A stretch of DNA of 64,000 nucleotides from CTSoil-075 sp042610375 (GCF_042610375.1 NZ_JBGJZL010000005.1:62001-126000), one strand, 5' to 3'; shown: positions 42,936 through 52,437, numbered from the stretch's first letter. Numbers and translations are program-made. Notes: a model not told the origin generated them from the letters alone.

Positions 42936-43324
42936 AAGTGGAGATCGTGAAAGAGGAAGATGTGGTAGCTGCCCGGCAAGCTGCACGGCAAGCTGTCGTG
43001 GCATATAAGTTTTCCCTTGTTGATCAGACTCGGATCATTACGGCGGTTAGCGAATTGGCTCGTAATATTTTACTATATGCTGTATGTGGCTGGATGGAAT
43101 ACCATGAGGTAAGTGGTCCTAGAGGTAAAAAAGGTTTGGAGTTTGTCTTTCAAGATTATGGCCCAGGTATTATAGATATCGATTTGGCCATGACTCCTGG
43201 ATATTCTACTGGTAATGGGTTGGGATTAGGTCTTAGTGGTGCTCGGCGATTGATGGATGATTTCGCCATTACTTCTCACCAAGGTGAAGGCACGATTGTG
43301 CGCATAACGAAGTGGCTAAATTGA
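42932..43324 (+). CDS. RsbT-like serine/threonine switch kinase
   Basis: 130 residues, GHKL ATPase fold. The N-box region S-E-L-A-R-N-I-L, the G1 box D-Y-G-P-G-I, and the G-L-G-L-G-L-S-G-A-R-R box are intact, so it should bind ATP and phosphorylate the STAS proteins encoded just before it. In Bacillus, released RsbT activates the phosphatase RsbU and thus sigma-B. Neither RsbU nor a sigma-B operon is present here, so the released kinase must act on something else, perhaps the neighbouring kinase or Hpt protein. Confidence 0.92.
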   Translation: MKVEIVKEEDVVAARQAARQAVVAYKFSLVDQTRIITAVSELARNILLYAVCGWMEYHEVSGPRGKKGLEFVFQDYGPGIIDIDLAMTPGYSTGNGLGLGLSGARRLMDDFAITSHQGEGTIVRITKWLN

Positions 43325-43337
43325 AAGGAGAACTGTT

Positions 43338-44321
43338 ATGCTTAGAATAAGGGTACAAGGTGATTACGATGTAGGTACAGCTAGGCGTCAAATCACAGAG
43401 TTTTCCCTACCCGTGTCTTTTTCAGATCTAGAATTGGCACAATTAGCCATTATTATTACAGAAATGGCTACCAATCTAGTTCGGCATACCATTCATGGCG
43501 GGGTCATCCAGTGTGAGATGATGCCAGATCATCAAGGGCTGGTACTGGAGGCCATTGATGATGGTCCAGGTATTGCGTCAGATATTTCTGCACTATCTGA
43601 TGGAGTATCGACTCAGGGTGGGAGTATGGGCGGTGGCTTGGGAGCTATTCAGCGTTTATCAGACAGTTTTAATTTGACAACTAATGATATAGGGACAAAA
43701 GTTCGGATTACAAAGTTGGCTCAGGAAAAGGAAAATCCTAGATTGACCGTCGGAGTATGTTCAAGGCCATATCCTGGCTTTGATGTAAATGGTGATGGTT
43801 TTTATGTTTGCTCAGGTGGCGTGCGTTCTGTCATTGCTGTTTATGATGCTTTAGGGCATGGTAAAGAAGCCTATGATACGGCCACTTTAATGTATAAATG
43901 TTTGCAAGAACTCCATGGCTTGGAATTATCAGACATCGTGAATATTGCCCATAAGCGGCTTTTATATAGTCGAGGAGTCGCATTATGGTTAGGCGCTGTG
44001 TATCACAATGATAACCGTTTATCATACATCAGCTTAGGTAATGTTGAAGCTAGGCTCATCACTAATAATCATTCGCAAACCTTACTGAATCAAAATGGTA
44101 CAGTAGGAGGGCATATGCCAAAACATAAGATCAATGAAATTTCCTGGATGCCAGGATCAGTGTTATCCTTAGCTACTGATGGTATTTCTAGCCGTTGGCA
44201 AGTTGAAGATTATCCGGAAATAGTAGGAAATAATTCTAATAGAGTTTGTCAGCGTTTGCTAAAAGAATGGGGCAGGAATACTGATGATGCGACGATTATG
44301 ATTGTACGAGATATACGATGA
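43338..44321 (+). CDS. fusion of an RsbT-like ATPase domain and an RsbX-like PP2C phosphatase
   Basis: 327 residues. The N-terminal 130 residues form a GHKL domain (E-M-A-T-N-L-V-R-H N-box, D-D-G-P-G-I, and a G-G-G-L-G-A box). The C-terminal 190 residues are a small PP2C/SpoIIE-type domain like RsbX: D-A-L-G-H-G-K-E-A, S-L-A-T-D-G-I and D-D-A-T-I-M-I-V carry the metal-binding Asp/Gly motifs. RsbX resets the stressosome by dephosphorylating RsbR and RsbS; here kinase-like and phosphatase domains are on one chain. Gene order R-S-T-X is conserved, and the end overlaps the histidine kinase gene by 4 bases. Confidence 0.9.
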   Translation: MLRIRVQGDYDVGTARRQITEFSLPVSFSDLELAQLAIIITEMATNLVRHTIHGGVIQCEMMPDHQGLVLEAIDDGPGIASDISALSDGVSTQGGSMGGGLGAIQRLSDSFNLTTNDIGTKVRITKLAQEKENPRLTVGVCSRPYPGFDVNGDGFYVCSGGVRSVIAVYDALGHGKEAYDTATLMYKCLQELHGLELSDIVNIAHKRLLYSRGVALWLGAVYHNDNRLSYISLGNVEARLITNNHSQTLLNQNGTVGGHMPKHKINEISWMPGSVLSLATDGISSRWQVEDYPEIVGNNSNRVCQRLLKEWGRNTDDATIMIVRDIR

Positions 44322-45694
44322 GTAAAGTAATTAGAAAGAAACTAGCTAACATGACTAGCTCTGTCCAAATTTTACCTGTGCTTGCTGAGATGACAGCGCG
44401 GATTGGCGGTAGTCCAGAAAACTTTTGTCAGATGTCATTGTTGGCTTTATGGCAATTAGATAGTGTGATTCATCATGAGGGGAGTGGTCCTGTATTATGG
44501 CATGGACAAGTTGAACCACGCCATGATGGTTTGCTTTTCTGTAGCCAACTTATGTTGCCAGTTGGTATGAGTGTGCCACAACTGGATAAAATGATTGATT
44601 TTTTTGGTACAGGTATTATTACTAATTCAGTATATAAAGGACGTTTATGGAAAATTGGCTGTAATTTGCCATGTGAGGCAATCAAGAGCACACGATCTAA
44701 AGGGAGCGGGAAATCAGTTAGCGATGGATTATACGGAATATTAACCCTGATTCGAGATTTAAAGCGAGATATGGCTGGAATGACCCAAGAAATGTTTATG
44801 ACCAATCAGGGGGTCATGGCGATGGTTGAAGAAATGGGGTTATGGCTTGAAGCTGATGGTAGCAGACATGAAATTTCTGACTTACTAGCAGAACGCCTGG
44901 AATCCAACAGGCAGTTAATTGAACGACTTCGCGAAAAAGAACAGGCATTGCAACAAGCTGATCGGCTGGCTACGATTGGACGTCTGGTAGCTGGTGTAGC
45001 TCATGAAATTAATAATCCACTGACCTTTATCAAAATGAATGCAGAATTGCTATCGCTGATGCTTGATCGTTACTTTGCGGAACACTCTGTGCCTAGTATG
45101 ACTGAAGCTCAGTATAAGCGTCCCGTTGAAGCTGTTATCCGTGGAGTTGAGCGTATTGCAGACATTGTCAGTGGTCTGAAATTTTTCTCTCGTCAGGCAC
45201 CGAAAGAAAAAACAGGTGTTCAATTGACTAAATGCCTAGACGAAGCGTGGGGTTTGATTAAGAGTAATAAAGAATTGTCTAAAGCCGTAGAATTGAGAGT
45301 TTCGATAGAACCGGGCGTAATGATTTATGGTAATGCCCAACAATTAGAGCAAATATTGATCAATTTGCTCCATAATGCACTCAAAGCAGTCGATAAAGGG
45401 AGACCATCCCAAGGTATCATAAGCGTCAGCACTTGCCGAGAAACTTGTGAAATAGAGTGGGTAGTGATTATGATAACTGATAATGGCTGTGGCATTAGCC
45501 AGAGTGCAATATCCAAGATATTTGAGCCTTTTTATACCAGTGATGATGAGAATGGCACTGGACTTGGATTGTCAATTGTACAAGGCATTGTACACGAACA
45601 TGGTGGTAATATTGGAGTGATGAGCAGAGTTGGAGAAGGTACTACCTTTACGATTCGGCTGCCTGCGTGGCGGTTACAAGAGGAGGATAACTAG
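44318..45694 (+). CDS. soluble sensor histidine kinase
   Basis: 458 residues with no membrane helix. An N-terminal region of about 190 residues is not recognised; a coiled-coil (about 195-215) precedes the HisKA domain with phospho-acceptor His229 in V-A-H-E-I-N-N-P-L (NtrB-like class), and the HATPase has the N-box H-N-A-L-K, D-N-G-C-G-I, F-E-P-F-Y and G-T-G-L-G-L-S. It starts within the stop region of the RsbX-like gene (ATGA), so it may be fed by the stressosome module. The receiver at 47099 or the Hpt protein next to it is the likely phosphate acceptor. Confidence 0.92.
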   Translation: MSKVIRKKLANMTSSVQILPVLAEMTARIGGSPENFCQMSLLALWQLDSVIHHEGSGPVLWHGQVEPRHDGLLFCSQLMLPVGMSVPQLDKMIDFFGTGIITNSVYKGRLWKIGCNLPCEAIKSTRSKGSGKSVSDGLYGILTLIRDLKRDMAGMTQEMFMTNQGVMAMVEEMGLWLEADGSRHEISDLLAERLESNRQLIERLREKEQALQQADRLATIGRLVAGVAHEINNPLTFIKMNAELLSLMLDRYFAEHSVPSMTEAQYKRPVEAVIRGVERIADIVSGLKFFSRQAPKEKTGVQLTKCLDEAWGLIKSNKELSKAVELRVSIEPGVMIYGNAQQLEQILINLLHNALKAVDKGRPSQGIISVSTCRETCEIEWVVIMITDNGCGISQSAISKIFEPFYTSDDENGTGLGLSIVQGIVHEHGGNIGVMSRVGEGTTFTIRLPAWRLQEEDN

Positions 45695-47115
45695 TGGATG
45701 AAGCAGAGTTAGAACGTCATCTAGCAGAGATTTTTTTTATTGAGTCAGGAGAAATGCTTAGTGAAGCTTCATTAGCCTTGCTTAAGGCTGAAGAAGTAGG
45801 TAATCCTCAAGAAGTGATTCAGCAGGTTTTTCGAACGATTCATAGTATAAAAGGTGGAGCCCAGTCCTTAGGTTTTGAAAGATTATCGGAAGTAGCTCAC
45901 CATGTAGAAGATTTTTTGGTTCCGCTGCGAAATGGAGACTGTAACATAGATGGGCAAACGGTCAGTCTGATACTTGAGTCTATGGATGTCATTGAAATGC
46001 AATTGAGTAATTATCAAACTAAAGGAGAATCACCAGTTGATTGTACCTTATTACTTGCCAAGCTGGCTGAGACCGTCGCATTAACAGAAAATAGGAAGAC
46101 GATTATTCCGAGTCAAAGTCCTACAAGTAACCAAGAAAAAACAGCGTCTATAAATGGATCACGCTTACTGTATCTGTCGTTTATCGTTGATCCATCAGCA
46201 GCTATGCCGGGTATGACAGCATTTCTATTATTAGAACAATTACGTCAAGAAGGAAAATTATTATATAGTAAACCTGATATTGATCAGCTAGGTACAGTGG
46301 CAACAGGAGAATACCTCAGACAGGTAGCCATTATTCAGACTAACATGTGTAATGCTGATGTGAAGCAAATTGCTTACAGTGTCGGAGATATACGTGAACT
46401 TAAAGTAGCGGAAATTGACAATGGTATTTTTTCAAATTCAGATAAACCTGCAAAAGAAGAAATTACTTATTTTAACTCTTTAGTAGGTAAAATGCAAAAA
46501 ATGCTTTTTGATAAAGATAAAGATGCAGTTTATTTTAGAAAGATTGTTAAACATATTATCGACTGGGGAGAAGATAGCCGCGGCGTAGCAGGTTGGTTTC
46601 CTGGTGGATTACCTCGCTGGAAAAGCATGACTTCCTTACTGTCTGATACAGTAGCATTAATGGACGAAGATTTATCTAATTATGAAAAAAAATCAGTTGT
46701 GGATAGAATATTACAAATTTTGTGGGGGGCGGTCTATAACGCTTTATGTAATCATACTTATTTTTATAATGTGCCTGTTCATGATGTTTTAGATGGAAAT
46801 GGAAAAAATGTTATTGAAGAACTTCAAAGCAATGCAGTTGACGTTCAAGTGGTGGTTATTGATTTAAGTTTGCTGACGGCCTTAGAGGCGGAGCATCTTC
46901 GAAAGTTAGCTGATTTTAGAGATCTATCAGCCAGAAATGGTTGGGTATTATGGCTGATTTCTGAAGGGCAATATACACGGCGTCATCTTAATGTACTGGA
47001 AGTTTCGGAGGGGCTTGTTGGTGCCTTAGAGTTTTATCCCAGTATTTGCAGTGCAGTACTCGTTTCGAAAAAATTTATAACATTAGAGGAGGATGGGTAT
47101 GTATCCGAAATTTAA
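45694..47115 (+). CDS. Hpt protein with CheA-type regulatory region and STAS-like C-terminus, no kinase domain
   Basis: 473 residues; GTG start overlapping the previous stop by one base (TAGTG), behind GGAGGA. Residues 1-110 are a CheA-type Hpt with His50 in T-I-H-S-I-K-G-G. Residues 155-240 resemble the ferredoxin-like segment of some CheA proteins (L-L-L-E-Q-L-R-Q-E-G). No ATPase motif follows. The last 100 residues (V-Q-V-V-V-I-D-L-S-L-L-T-A-L-E-A-E-H-L) look like a STAS domain. It cannot phosphorylate itself, so it should act as a phosphate relay or a partner-switch substrate between the histidine kinase, the CheA and the RsbT-like kinase. Confidence 0.85.
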   Translation: MDEAELERHLAEIFFIESGEMLSEASLALLKAEEVGNPQEVIQQVFRTIHSIKGGAQSLGFERLSEVAHHVEDFLVPLRNGDCNIDGQTVSLILESMDVIEMQLSNYQTKGESPVDCTLLLAKLAETVALTENRKTIIPSQSPTSNQEKTASINGSRLLYLSFIVDPSAAMPGMTAFLLLEQLRQEGKLLYSKPDIDQLGTVATGEYLRQVAIIQTNMCNADVKQIAYSVGDIRELKVAEIDNGIFSNSDKPAKEEITYFNSLVGKMQKMLFDKDKDAVYFRKIVKHIIDWGEDSRGVAGWFPGGLPRWKSMTSLLSDTVALMDEDLSNYEKKSVVDRILQILWGAVYNALCNHTYFYNVPVHDVLDGNGKNVIEELQSNAVDVQVVVIDLSLLTALEAEHLRKLADFRDLSARNGWVLWLISEGQYTRRHLNVLEVSEGLVGALEFYPSICSAVLVSKKFITLEEDGYVSEI

Positions 47116-47509
47116 AATATTAATTGTTGATGATGAGCAAGATGTGGCAGTCGTTTTAGAAGATTTTTTGCGAATGGAAGGATATGAAGTATCTTCGACA
47201 ACATCGCCGATTGAAGCACTAGAAATGATTAAACAGCAAAAATATCACATTGTTTTATCTGATATTGTGATGCCGAAAATGGATGGTATTGATTTTTTGA
47301 CGCAAGTGAAACAGTATGATGCATTGACGCAAGTGATCATGATGACAGGGTATTCTACAATGGATAAAACAATGAGATGCTTAGAAGCGGGAGCCAATGA
47401 TTATATCTTAAAGCCTTTTAAAAATTTAGCACAATTAGCCGAAATTGTTAAAATATCTGAAGATAAGTTAAAACGTTGGTGGGACAATATGCGTGGAAAT
47501 TTTGCGTGA
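47099..47509 (+). CDS. single-domain response regulator 2
   Basis: Start at ATG 47099, 6 bases behind GAGGAGG; ATG 47093 is directly next to that site. 136 residues. D11, D12 and phospho-acceptor D55 (L-S-D-I-V-M-P), Thr in M-M-T-G-Y and Lys in L-K-P mark a receiver closer to NtrC/AtoC receivers than to CheY. It overlaps the end of the Hpt gene by 17 bases, which suggests that it belongs to the histidine kinase/Hpt relay. No output domain. Confidence 0.92.
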   Translation: MYPKFKILIVDDEQDVAVVLEDFLRMEGYEVSSTTSPIEALEMIKQQKYHIVLSDIVMPKMDGIDFLTQVKQYDALTQVIMMTGYSTMDKTMRCLEAGANDYILKPFKNLAQLAEIVKISEDKLKRWWDNMRGNFA

Positions 47510-47553
47510 GGCTGTGACGAAAGGGTCAGTAAATGTAATAAAGGTGGTGCCGT

Positions 47554-48873
47554 ATGTATAAAGAAGCACAACAATTATTGAATAGCGAAAGCGAAGATGA
47601 CCGCTGCGCAGGTATTGAGATGATCGTTGCAGTTGGGCGGAGCAACGGTATTGAATTATTGGCCACCCAATTAGAAAGAGAACAGTCTACCTTTGTCCGC
47701 CGCCGCTTGATTGCAACACTCGGAGCATGGTATTTGCCATATACTGCTTTGGTTGTAGGTCGCTTGTTAGCATCATCAGATGCTTATGTACGCAATGCAG
47801 CATTGGCAATCATGCAAACATTAGGTGAGATATCCTTACCAGTGTTGACTGAATTGATCAATCATCCAAATTGCGATTTGCGCAAGCTAGCTGCTGATGC
47901 CCTTAATAAAATTGCTGGAGATGCCGCATGTTCCCTATTACTAGGGGGACTTAAGGATAGCGATCCCAATGTTGTAAGTACTTGTGCCGAAGCTTTAGGG
48001 AATAGGCGGGATTTTCGGATTATACCTGCCTTAATCGCCTCCTTGGCAGGGACGCAAAATGTGTGGGTAGCTTTCTCTATGATGGAATCACTTGCTAAAA
48101 TTGGCGATCACACGATATTGGATGTCATTGAGCAGTATGTAAATAAGAAGACTTGGAATCGAGAAGAACGTATCACTCTAGCAGGAATATGGGTTGTTGC
48201 AACAAGTCAGCTAGGTGATGAACGCCAATTGCCTGCCGCTTGGGAGATGTACCATAATAAGATATTGACGATGGGACAAATGCTTACATTACTGGATCAG
48301 CTGCAGGTACGAGGGGTTACTTTAGACTTGGAGCAGGTCGCTATCGAGAGTATGCTAGAAGTTTTTTTTGCAGACACGCTAAAAAATAGCGCTGTTCATG
48401 AAGTGACAGCAGCCATTCACATTACCAGACGAAATTGTCCGGCTTTGCTATATCAGAATCTATCGGTCATGATTGATAGATTCTATACCACAGAAACAGT
48501 CATGGAAGAGTTAGGAATTGCCGTAAAATTGACTTATCTAGTTGTAGAGGCTAGCCAAAGAGATCCAAGTATCTATAAGTTATTATCCTACATGTATGAA
48601 CATGATCCTTACCTTGAACATCGTTCTTTTATCTTAGATTGCCCAGAAATTTTTCATAGTGACCACTACACCGCGACATGGAATTGGCTGGTGGATAGTT
48701 TAGATCAATCTGATCGACTATTAAAAATAGCAGCCGTCCGTGGTATGTGTCGCATGGGTGAGGCGGGGCGGCATTATCTCAAAGAATTATTGGAGTTGGC
48801 TCTAGACGAGGATCGGCAAATGACCGAACTTATCCGGCAAGAGATAGATCTTGAATGGAGGCCGGATCGATGA
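47554..48873 (+). CDS. HEAT-repeat protein
   Basis: 439 residues. The first 220 residues contain about six HEAT/armadillo-type helical pairs with the pattern (D/N)-P-x-V-(R/V)-x-x-A-(A/E)-x-A-L (for example C-D-L-R-K-L-A-A-D-A-L and P-N-V-V-S-T-C-A-E-A-L). The second half is helical and unrecognised. HEAT arrays are binding scaffolds, and such proteins are often found in bacterial chemosensory clusters. It overlaps cheR by 4 bases (ATGA). Likely a docking or regulatory protein for the array; the partner is unknown. Confidence 0.85.
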   Translation: MYKEAQQLLNSESEDDRCAGIEMIVAVGRSNGIELLATQLEREQSTFVRRRLIATLGAWYLPYTALVVGRLLASSDAYVRNAALAIMQTLGEISLPVLTELINHPNCDLRKLAADALNKIAGDAACSLLLGGLKDSDPNVVSTCAEALGNRRDFRIIPALIASLAGTQNVWVAFSMMESLAKIGDHTILDVIEQYVNKKTWNREERITLAGIWVVATSQLGDERQLPAAWEMYHNKILTMGQMLTLLDQLQVRGVTLDLEQVAIESMLEVFFADTLKNSAVHEVTAAIHITRRNCPALLYQNLSVMIDRFYTTETVMEELGIAVKLTYLVVEASQRDPSIYKLLSYMYEHDPYLEHRSFILDCPEIFHSDHYTATWNWLVDSLDQSDRLLKIAAVRGMCRMGEAGRHYLKELLELALDEDRQMTELIRQEIDLEWRPDR

Positions 48874-49697
48874 CACTGACACCTGATCTATATCAACGTT
48901 TTATTGATTTAATTTATAAAAGAACAGGTATTTGGTTTGAAACCAATAAACGTTATTTTGTTGATAAACGCTTAGATGAACGTATTGCAGAATTGGGACT
49001 GGAAAATTATCGGGAGTATTATCAACATTTAAAGTTTTCCACTGATCAGACGGAGATGCAACAGTTGATTAACCGCCTGACGATTAATGAAACTTATTTC
49101 TTTCGTGATTTCCCACAGTTACAGGGCTTTGCAGAAGAAGTATTACTGCAAGTCGTTAAGGATAAGGTAGCGGCAGGTAATCGCAAAATAAAGTTGTGGA
49201 GTGCTGGATGTTCTACGGGCGAAGAACCTTACACCTTAGCGATTATTTTGCTGGAAATGTTGCCTGAACCTGAAACGTGGACAATCGAAATATTGGCTAG
49301 TGATATTAATACTAGAGTACTAGATGTAGCTCGCAAAGGGTATTACAACAGCCGTTCTGTAAAAGATGTACCAACGGAGTATTTGGAACGGTATTTTGCG
49401 AGATACAGGGAGATGTACATTTTAAATAATAAGGTACGAAATATGGTTAATTTTAAAGTGATTAACCTGATGGAACAACATGAAATGAAGCTTCAGGTTG
49501 ATTATGATTTTATTTTTTGTCGTAATGTGCTGATCTATTTTACTCCTGAATCTAGGCTGAATGTGCTAGAAAGTTATTACCGATCATTAAAACGTGGCGG
49601 TTATATTTATCTTGGTCATTCAGAATCTGTTGCTCGAATTACTGATGCCTTTAAAATGAGACGCATTGGCAGTAGTATTGTGTACTATAAACCGTGA
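48870..49697 (+). CDS. cheR: CheR receptor methyltransferase
   Basis: Start at ATG 48870 (GGAGG, 8-base spacing) rather than ATG 48855. 275 residues: N-terminal helical CheR domain with R-L-T-I-N-E-T-Y-F-F-R-D, and the SAM-binding domain with W-S-A-G-C-S-T-G-E-E-P-Y-T and F-C-R-N-V-L-I-Y-F. It methylates receptor glutamates, opposite to CheB. No TPR or other extension. It probably modifies both the membrane receptor and the soluble two-tip receptor of this cluster. Confidence 0.96.
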   Translation: MTLTPDLYQRFIDLIYKRTGIWFETNKRYFVDKRLDERIAELGLENYREYYQHLKFSTDQTEMQQLINRLTINETYFFRDFPQLQGFAEEVLLQVVKDKVAAGNRKIKLWSAGCSTGEEPYTLAIILLEMLPEPETWTIEILASDINTRVLDVARKGYYNSRSVKDVPTEYLERYFARYREMYILNNKVRNMVNFKVINLMEQHEMKLQVDYDFIFCRNVLIYFTPESRLNVLESYYRSLKRGGYIYLGHSESVARITDAFKMRRIGSSIVYYKP

Positions 49698-49746
49698 AAG
49701 CGAGAGAAAGACAGTGGACTTTGCATACGGAAAAGGGGGGCGTAAT

Positions 49747-50139
49747 ATGGGGCAGATACTGATCGTAGATGATTCTACGATGGTTAGAAAATTTTATACT
49801 TACATATTAACTTCTTTTGGATACCAGATCCGTGAAGCTGAAGATGGCTATTTAGCGCTTGAAATGTTACTCACTGATGGTGCTGAAAATTTTGATTTAG
49901 TGATTACTGATATTAATATGCCACGTATGGATGGCTTTGAGTTTATTGCAGAAATGCGCAATACGCCTGGGTATGAGACAACACCCATTTTGATTATGAC
50001 AACCCAAGATCATGAATGTGATGTTCAAAGAGGATTGAGTTTAGGGGCTAATCTGTATTTTATCAAACCTGCTGCTCCTGAAAAACTAGTGCACTGTGTG
50101 CGAGAATTACTGGAAGGAACTGCTGGGAAGGGGTTGTAA
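49747..50139 (+). CDS. single-domain response regulator (CheY-like) 3
   Basis: Start at ATG 49747 behind AAAAGGGGGG; the frame extends upstream into cheR without a site. 130 residues with D8/D9, phospho-acceptor D55 (I-T-D-I-N-M-P-R-M-D-G), Thr in M-T-T-Q and Lys in I-K-P. It is encoded 3 bases before cheA and is the most likely direct acceptor from that kinase. Confidence 0.94.
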   Translation: MGQILIVDDSTMVRKFYTYILTSFGYQIREAEDGYLALEMLLTDGAENFDLVITDINMPRMDGFEFIAEMRNTPGYETTPILIMTTQDHECDVQRGLSLGANLYFIKPAAPEKLVHCVRELLEGTAGKGL

Positions 50140-50142
50140 GTT

Positions 50143-52437
50143 ATGTTATGCCAATTTACGGCAGAGGATATAGAAATGCTCCAAGCTTTTATTGAAGAAA
50201 GTACGGAGAGTTTACAAAAAATAGAAGATGAGATATTGTGCCTAGAGAATGTCGCTGATTCTGCTAAATCCCTAGGTGATATTTTTCGTCAAGTGCATAC
50301 GATCAAGGGGTTATCATCTTTTTTCAGTCTATCAGACATTACTAGACTAAGTCACCAGGTTGAATATATGTTAGATGCTATGCGTAAAGGTGGTATTGAA
50401 TCCAACACCCAAGTCGTTGGTTTATTATTGAATGCTAAAGATGCACTGAGTGAGATGATATCACAATTAAGCGTGGCCTGCGAAAGTGTTCAACAGGGTG
50501 AAGGGCTTGATGTGGAAGTAAGCTGTACTCATGATGTGGATGCACTCATTCATGACATACGATGTTTTTTAGAAGAGAATAAAGAGGCGAATATACCAAC
50601 ATCAGTAGAGCAGACATTGCCACTTCAGCACTACCATGAAGTGGAACATAAGATCCAGCAACCATTGATTGCAAGTAGCAAGAGTGAGGAATCAGATCAA
50701 GAGTCCATGACTCTTTTACTTGATGGTGTAGCGGCAGGTATGTTAGAAGATTTCTTGCTAGAGGCGGATGAACATAGTGCGATCATTACGAATAATTTGT
50801 TGATGATACTCGATAGTAATCCCGAAGATATTGGGACTTTAGGTGATTTATTTCGCCGAGTGCATACGCTTAAAGGCAATACAGGTTTATTACTCAGTGT
50901 ACCGATTGATGATAATTTGCGGATGATTTTAAAAGATTTATTAGAACTTTTTCAAAATATGGAGAGTCTTTTATCCCAGGTGCGTGATACGAAGATACCT
51001 ATATGCAGCGCAATTATCAATTTGTGTTTTGAGGCCATTGACGCACTGGTGAATATTACTATTATGCTGCGCAAAGGTGTTATTATTACTGATGACAGTA
51101 AGCTTAAAAGATTGGTAGCTGACATGTTAGCTGTACGTGAAGGTGGAGCACAACTGGCATGTCAGATCATAACTACATCAGAACCAATTATTACCATACC
51201 GGCGGTTGTAAAGCCAACGTATGGTAGAAGGAGTACTGATGTAGCAGGTGGGTCTACCGCTCATTCGATTCGGGTGAGTGGTGATAAACTTGATCGGCTG
51301 ATGAATGTAATTGGAGAACTCTCGATTACTAAGAATGTGTTTAGTCAGATTGCTCGTAAGTTAACTATGGAGCATAATTTACCTCATTTATCGAGAGAGG
51401 TCAAGGATGCCGGACAATTTGTTAACCGCATTTCGGCAGAACTCGAAGATGCTATTATGGCTATGCGTATGACTGAAGTGCGGATGGCATTTCAGAAATA
51501 TCCTCGGATTATCCGAGATGTAGCATTGCAGACAGGTAAAAGTATAACACTCATTATGGAGGGTGAAGATACTGAGCTTGATAAAAATATTATTGAAAAA
51601 ATTGGTGATCCATTGCTCCATTTAGTGCGCAACTCTGGCGATCATGGAATTGAAACGGTAGAAGAACGGCAGGCCGCAGGTAAAGACCCTCAAGGAAGTG
51701 TTTGGCTGCGAGCGTATAACCGCGGCAAACATGTTATCATTGAAGTGGAAGATGATGGACGGGGGATGAATCCTGAAGAGTTAAAACGTAAAGCGATAAC
51801 AAAGGGCTTTATTACTGAACAAGATGCAAGTGAGATGTCGGATGAGCAAGCTTTTCAACTTATTTTTTTACCAGGTTTTAGTACGGCGAAAAATATTACA
51901 GAGATTTCCGGACGGGGCGTGGGAATGGATGTCGTACGCAGTAATATTACAGCCCTCCAGGGGACGATAAAAATTACCAGTCAGTTTGGTAAAGGCAGTA
52001 AAATAACGATGCAGCTACCTCTAACATTGATGGTTTCAAGAGGGCTAGTGGTTGAGGTGAAGAACCAATTATTAGTGATATCCCTTGAAAATGTAGTGGA
52101 GATTGTGAAAGTACCTGCCGATAAGCTGGTCAAGCGTCGTGGACAACGGATGCTCTACCATCGGGGTGAAGTGTTAGGGGTCGTATCACTTGCAGAGATA
52201 CTCAAAATGGCTACCCAAGAAATACTTGATTATACGCCAATTGTGATCGTGACTGATGGGCAGTCTAAAGTAGCAATAATTGTTGATAAGTTACTGAATG
52301 AGCAGGATATTTTGGTTAAACCTTTGCCAGAGTACCTCTCTGCGATTCGTGGTATGGGAGGGGCGACTATCATGGGGGACGGTAAGGTAGCATTGGTCTT
52401 GAATCCAGTAGAGTTAGTCCAATTAGCGACTAGGTAA
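50143..52437 (+). CDS. cheA: chemotaxis kinase CheA with two Hpt domains
   Basis: 764 residues. Hpt1: His52 in V-H-T-I-K-G. Hpt2, about residues 200-310: His241 in V-H-T-L-K-G-N. Then the dimerisation region (about 375-440), HATPase with V-R-N-S-G-D-H-G-I-E, D-D-G-R-G-M, a full lid (F-S-T-A-K) and G-R-G-V-G-M-D-V-V, and a C-terminal CheW domain. All catalytic boxes are intact, unlike the paralogue at 35366-37075. Two Hpt domains could feed different receivers of the cluster. There is no separate P2 domain of classical type. Unlike the CheA at 5932-8652, it has no receiver of its own. Confidence 0.95.
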   Translation: MLCQFTAEDIEMLQAFIEESTESLQKIEDEILCLENVADSAKSLGDIFRQVHTIKGLSSFFSLSDITRLSHQVEYMLDAMRKGGIESNTQVVGLLLNAKDALSEMISQLSVACESVQQGEGLDVEVSCTHDVDALIHDIRCFLEENKEANIPTSVEQTLPLQHYHEVEHKIQQPLIASSKSEESDQESMTLLLDGVAAGMLEDFLLEADEHSAIITNNLLMILDSNPEDIGTLGDLFRRVHTLKGNTGLLLSVPIDDNLRMILKDLLELFQNMESLLSQVRDTKIPICSAIINLCFEAIDALVNITIMLRKGVIITDDSKLKRLVADMLAVREGGAQLACQIITTSEPIITIPAVVKPTYGRRSTDVAGGSTAHSIRVSGDKLDRLMNVIGELSITKNVFSQIARKLTMEHNLPHLSREVKDAGQFVNRISAELEDAIMAMRMTEVRMAFQKYPRIIRDVALQTGKSITLIMEGEDTELDKNIIEKIGDPLLHLVRNSGDHGIETVEERQAAGKDPQGSVWLRAYNRGKHVIIEVEDDGRGMNPEELKRKAITKGFITEQDASEMSDEQAFQLIFLPGFSTAKNITEISGRGVGMDVVRSNITALQGTIKITSQFGKGSKITMQLPLTLMVSRGLVVEVKNQLLVISLENVVEIVKVPADKLVKRRGQRMLYHRGEVLGVVSLAEILKMATQEILDYTPIVIVTDGQSKVAIIVDKLLNEQDILVKPLPEYLSAIRGMGGATIMGDGKVALVLNPVELVQLATR

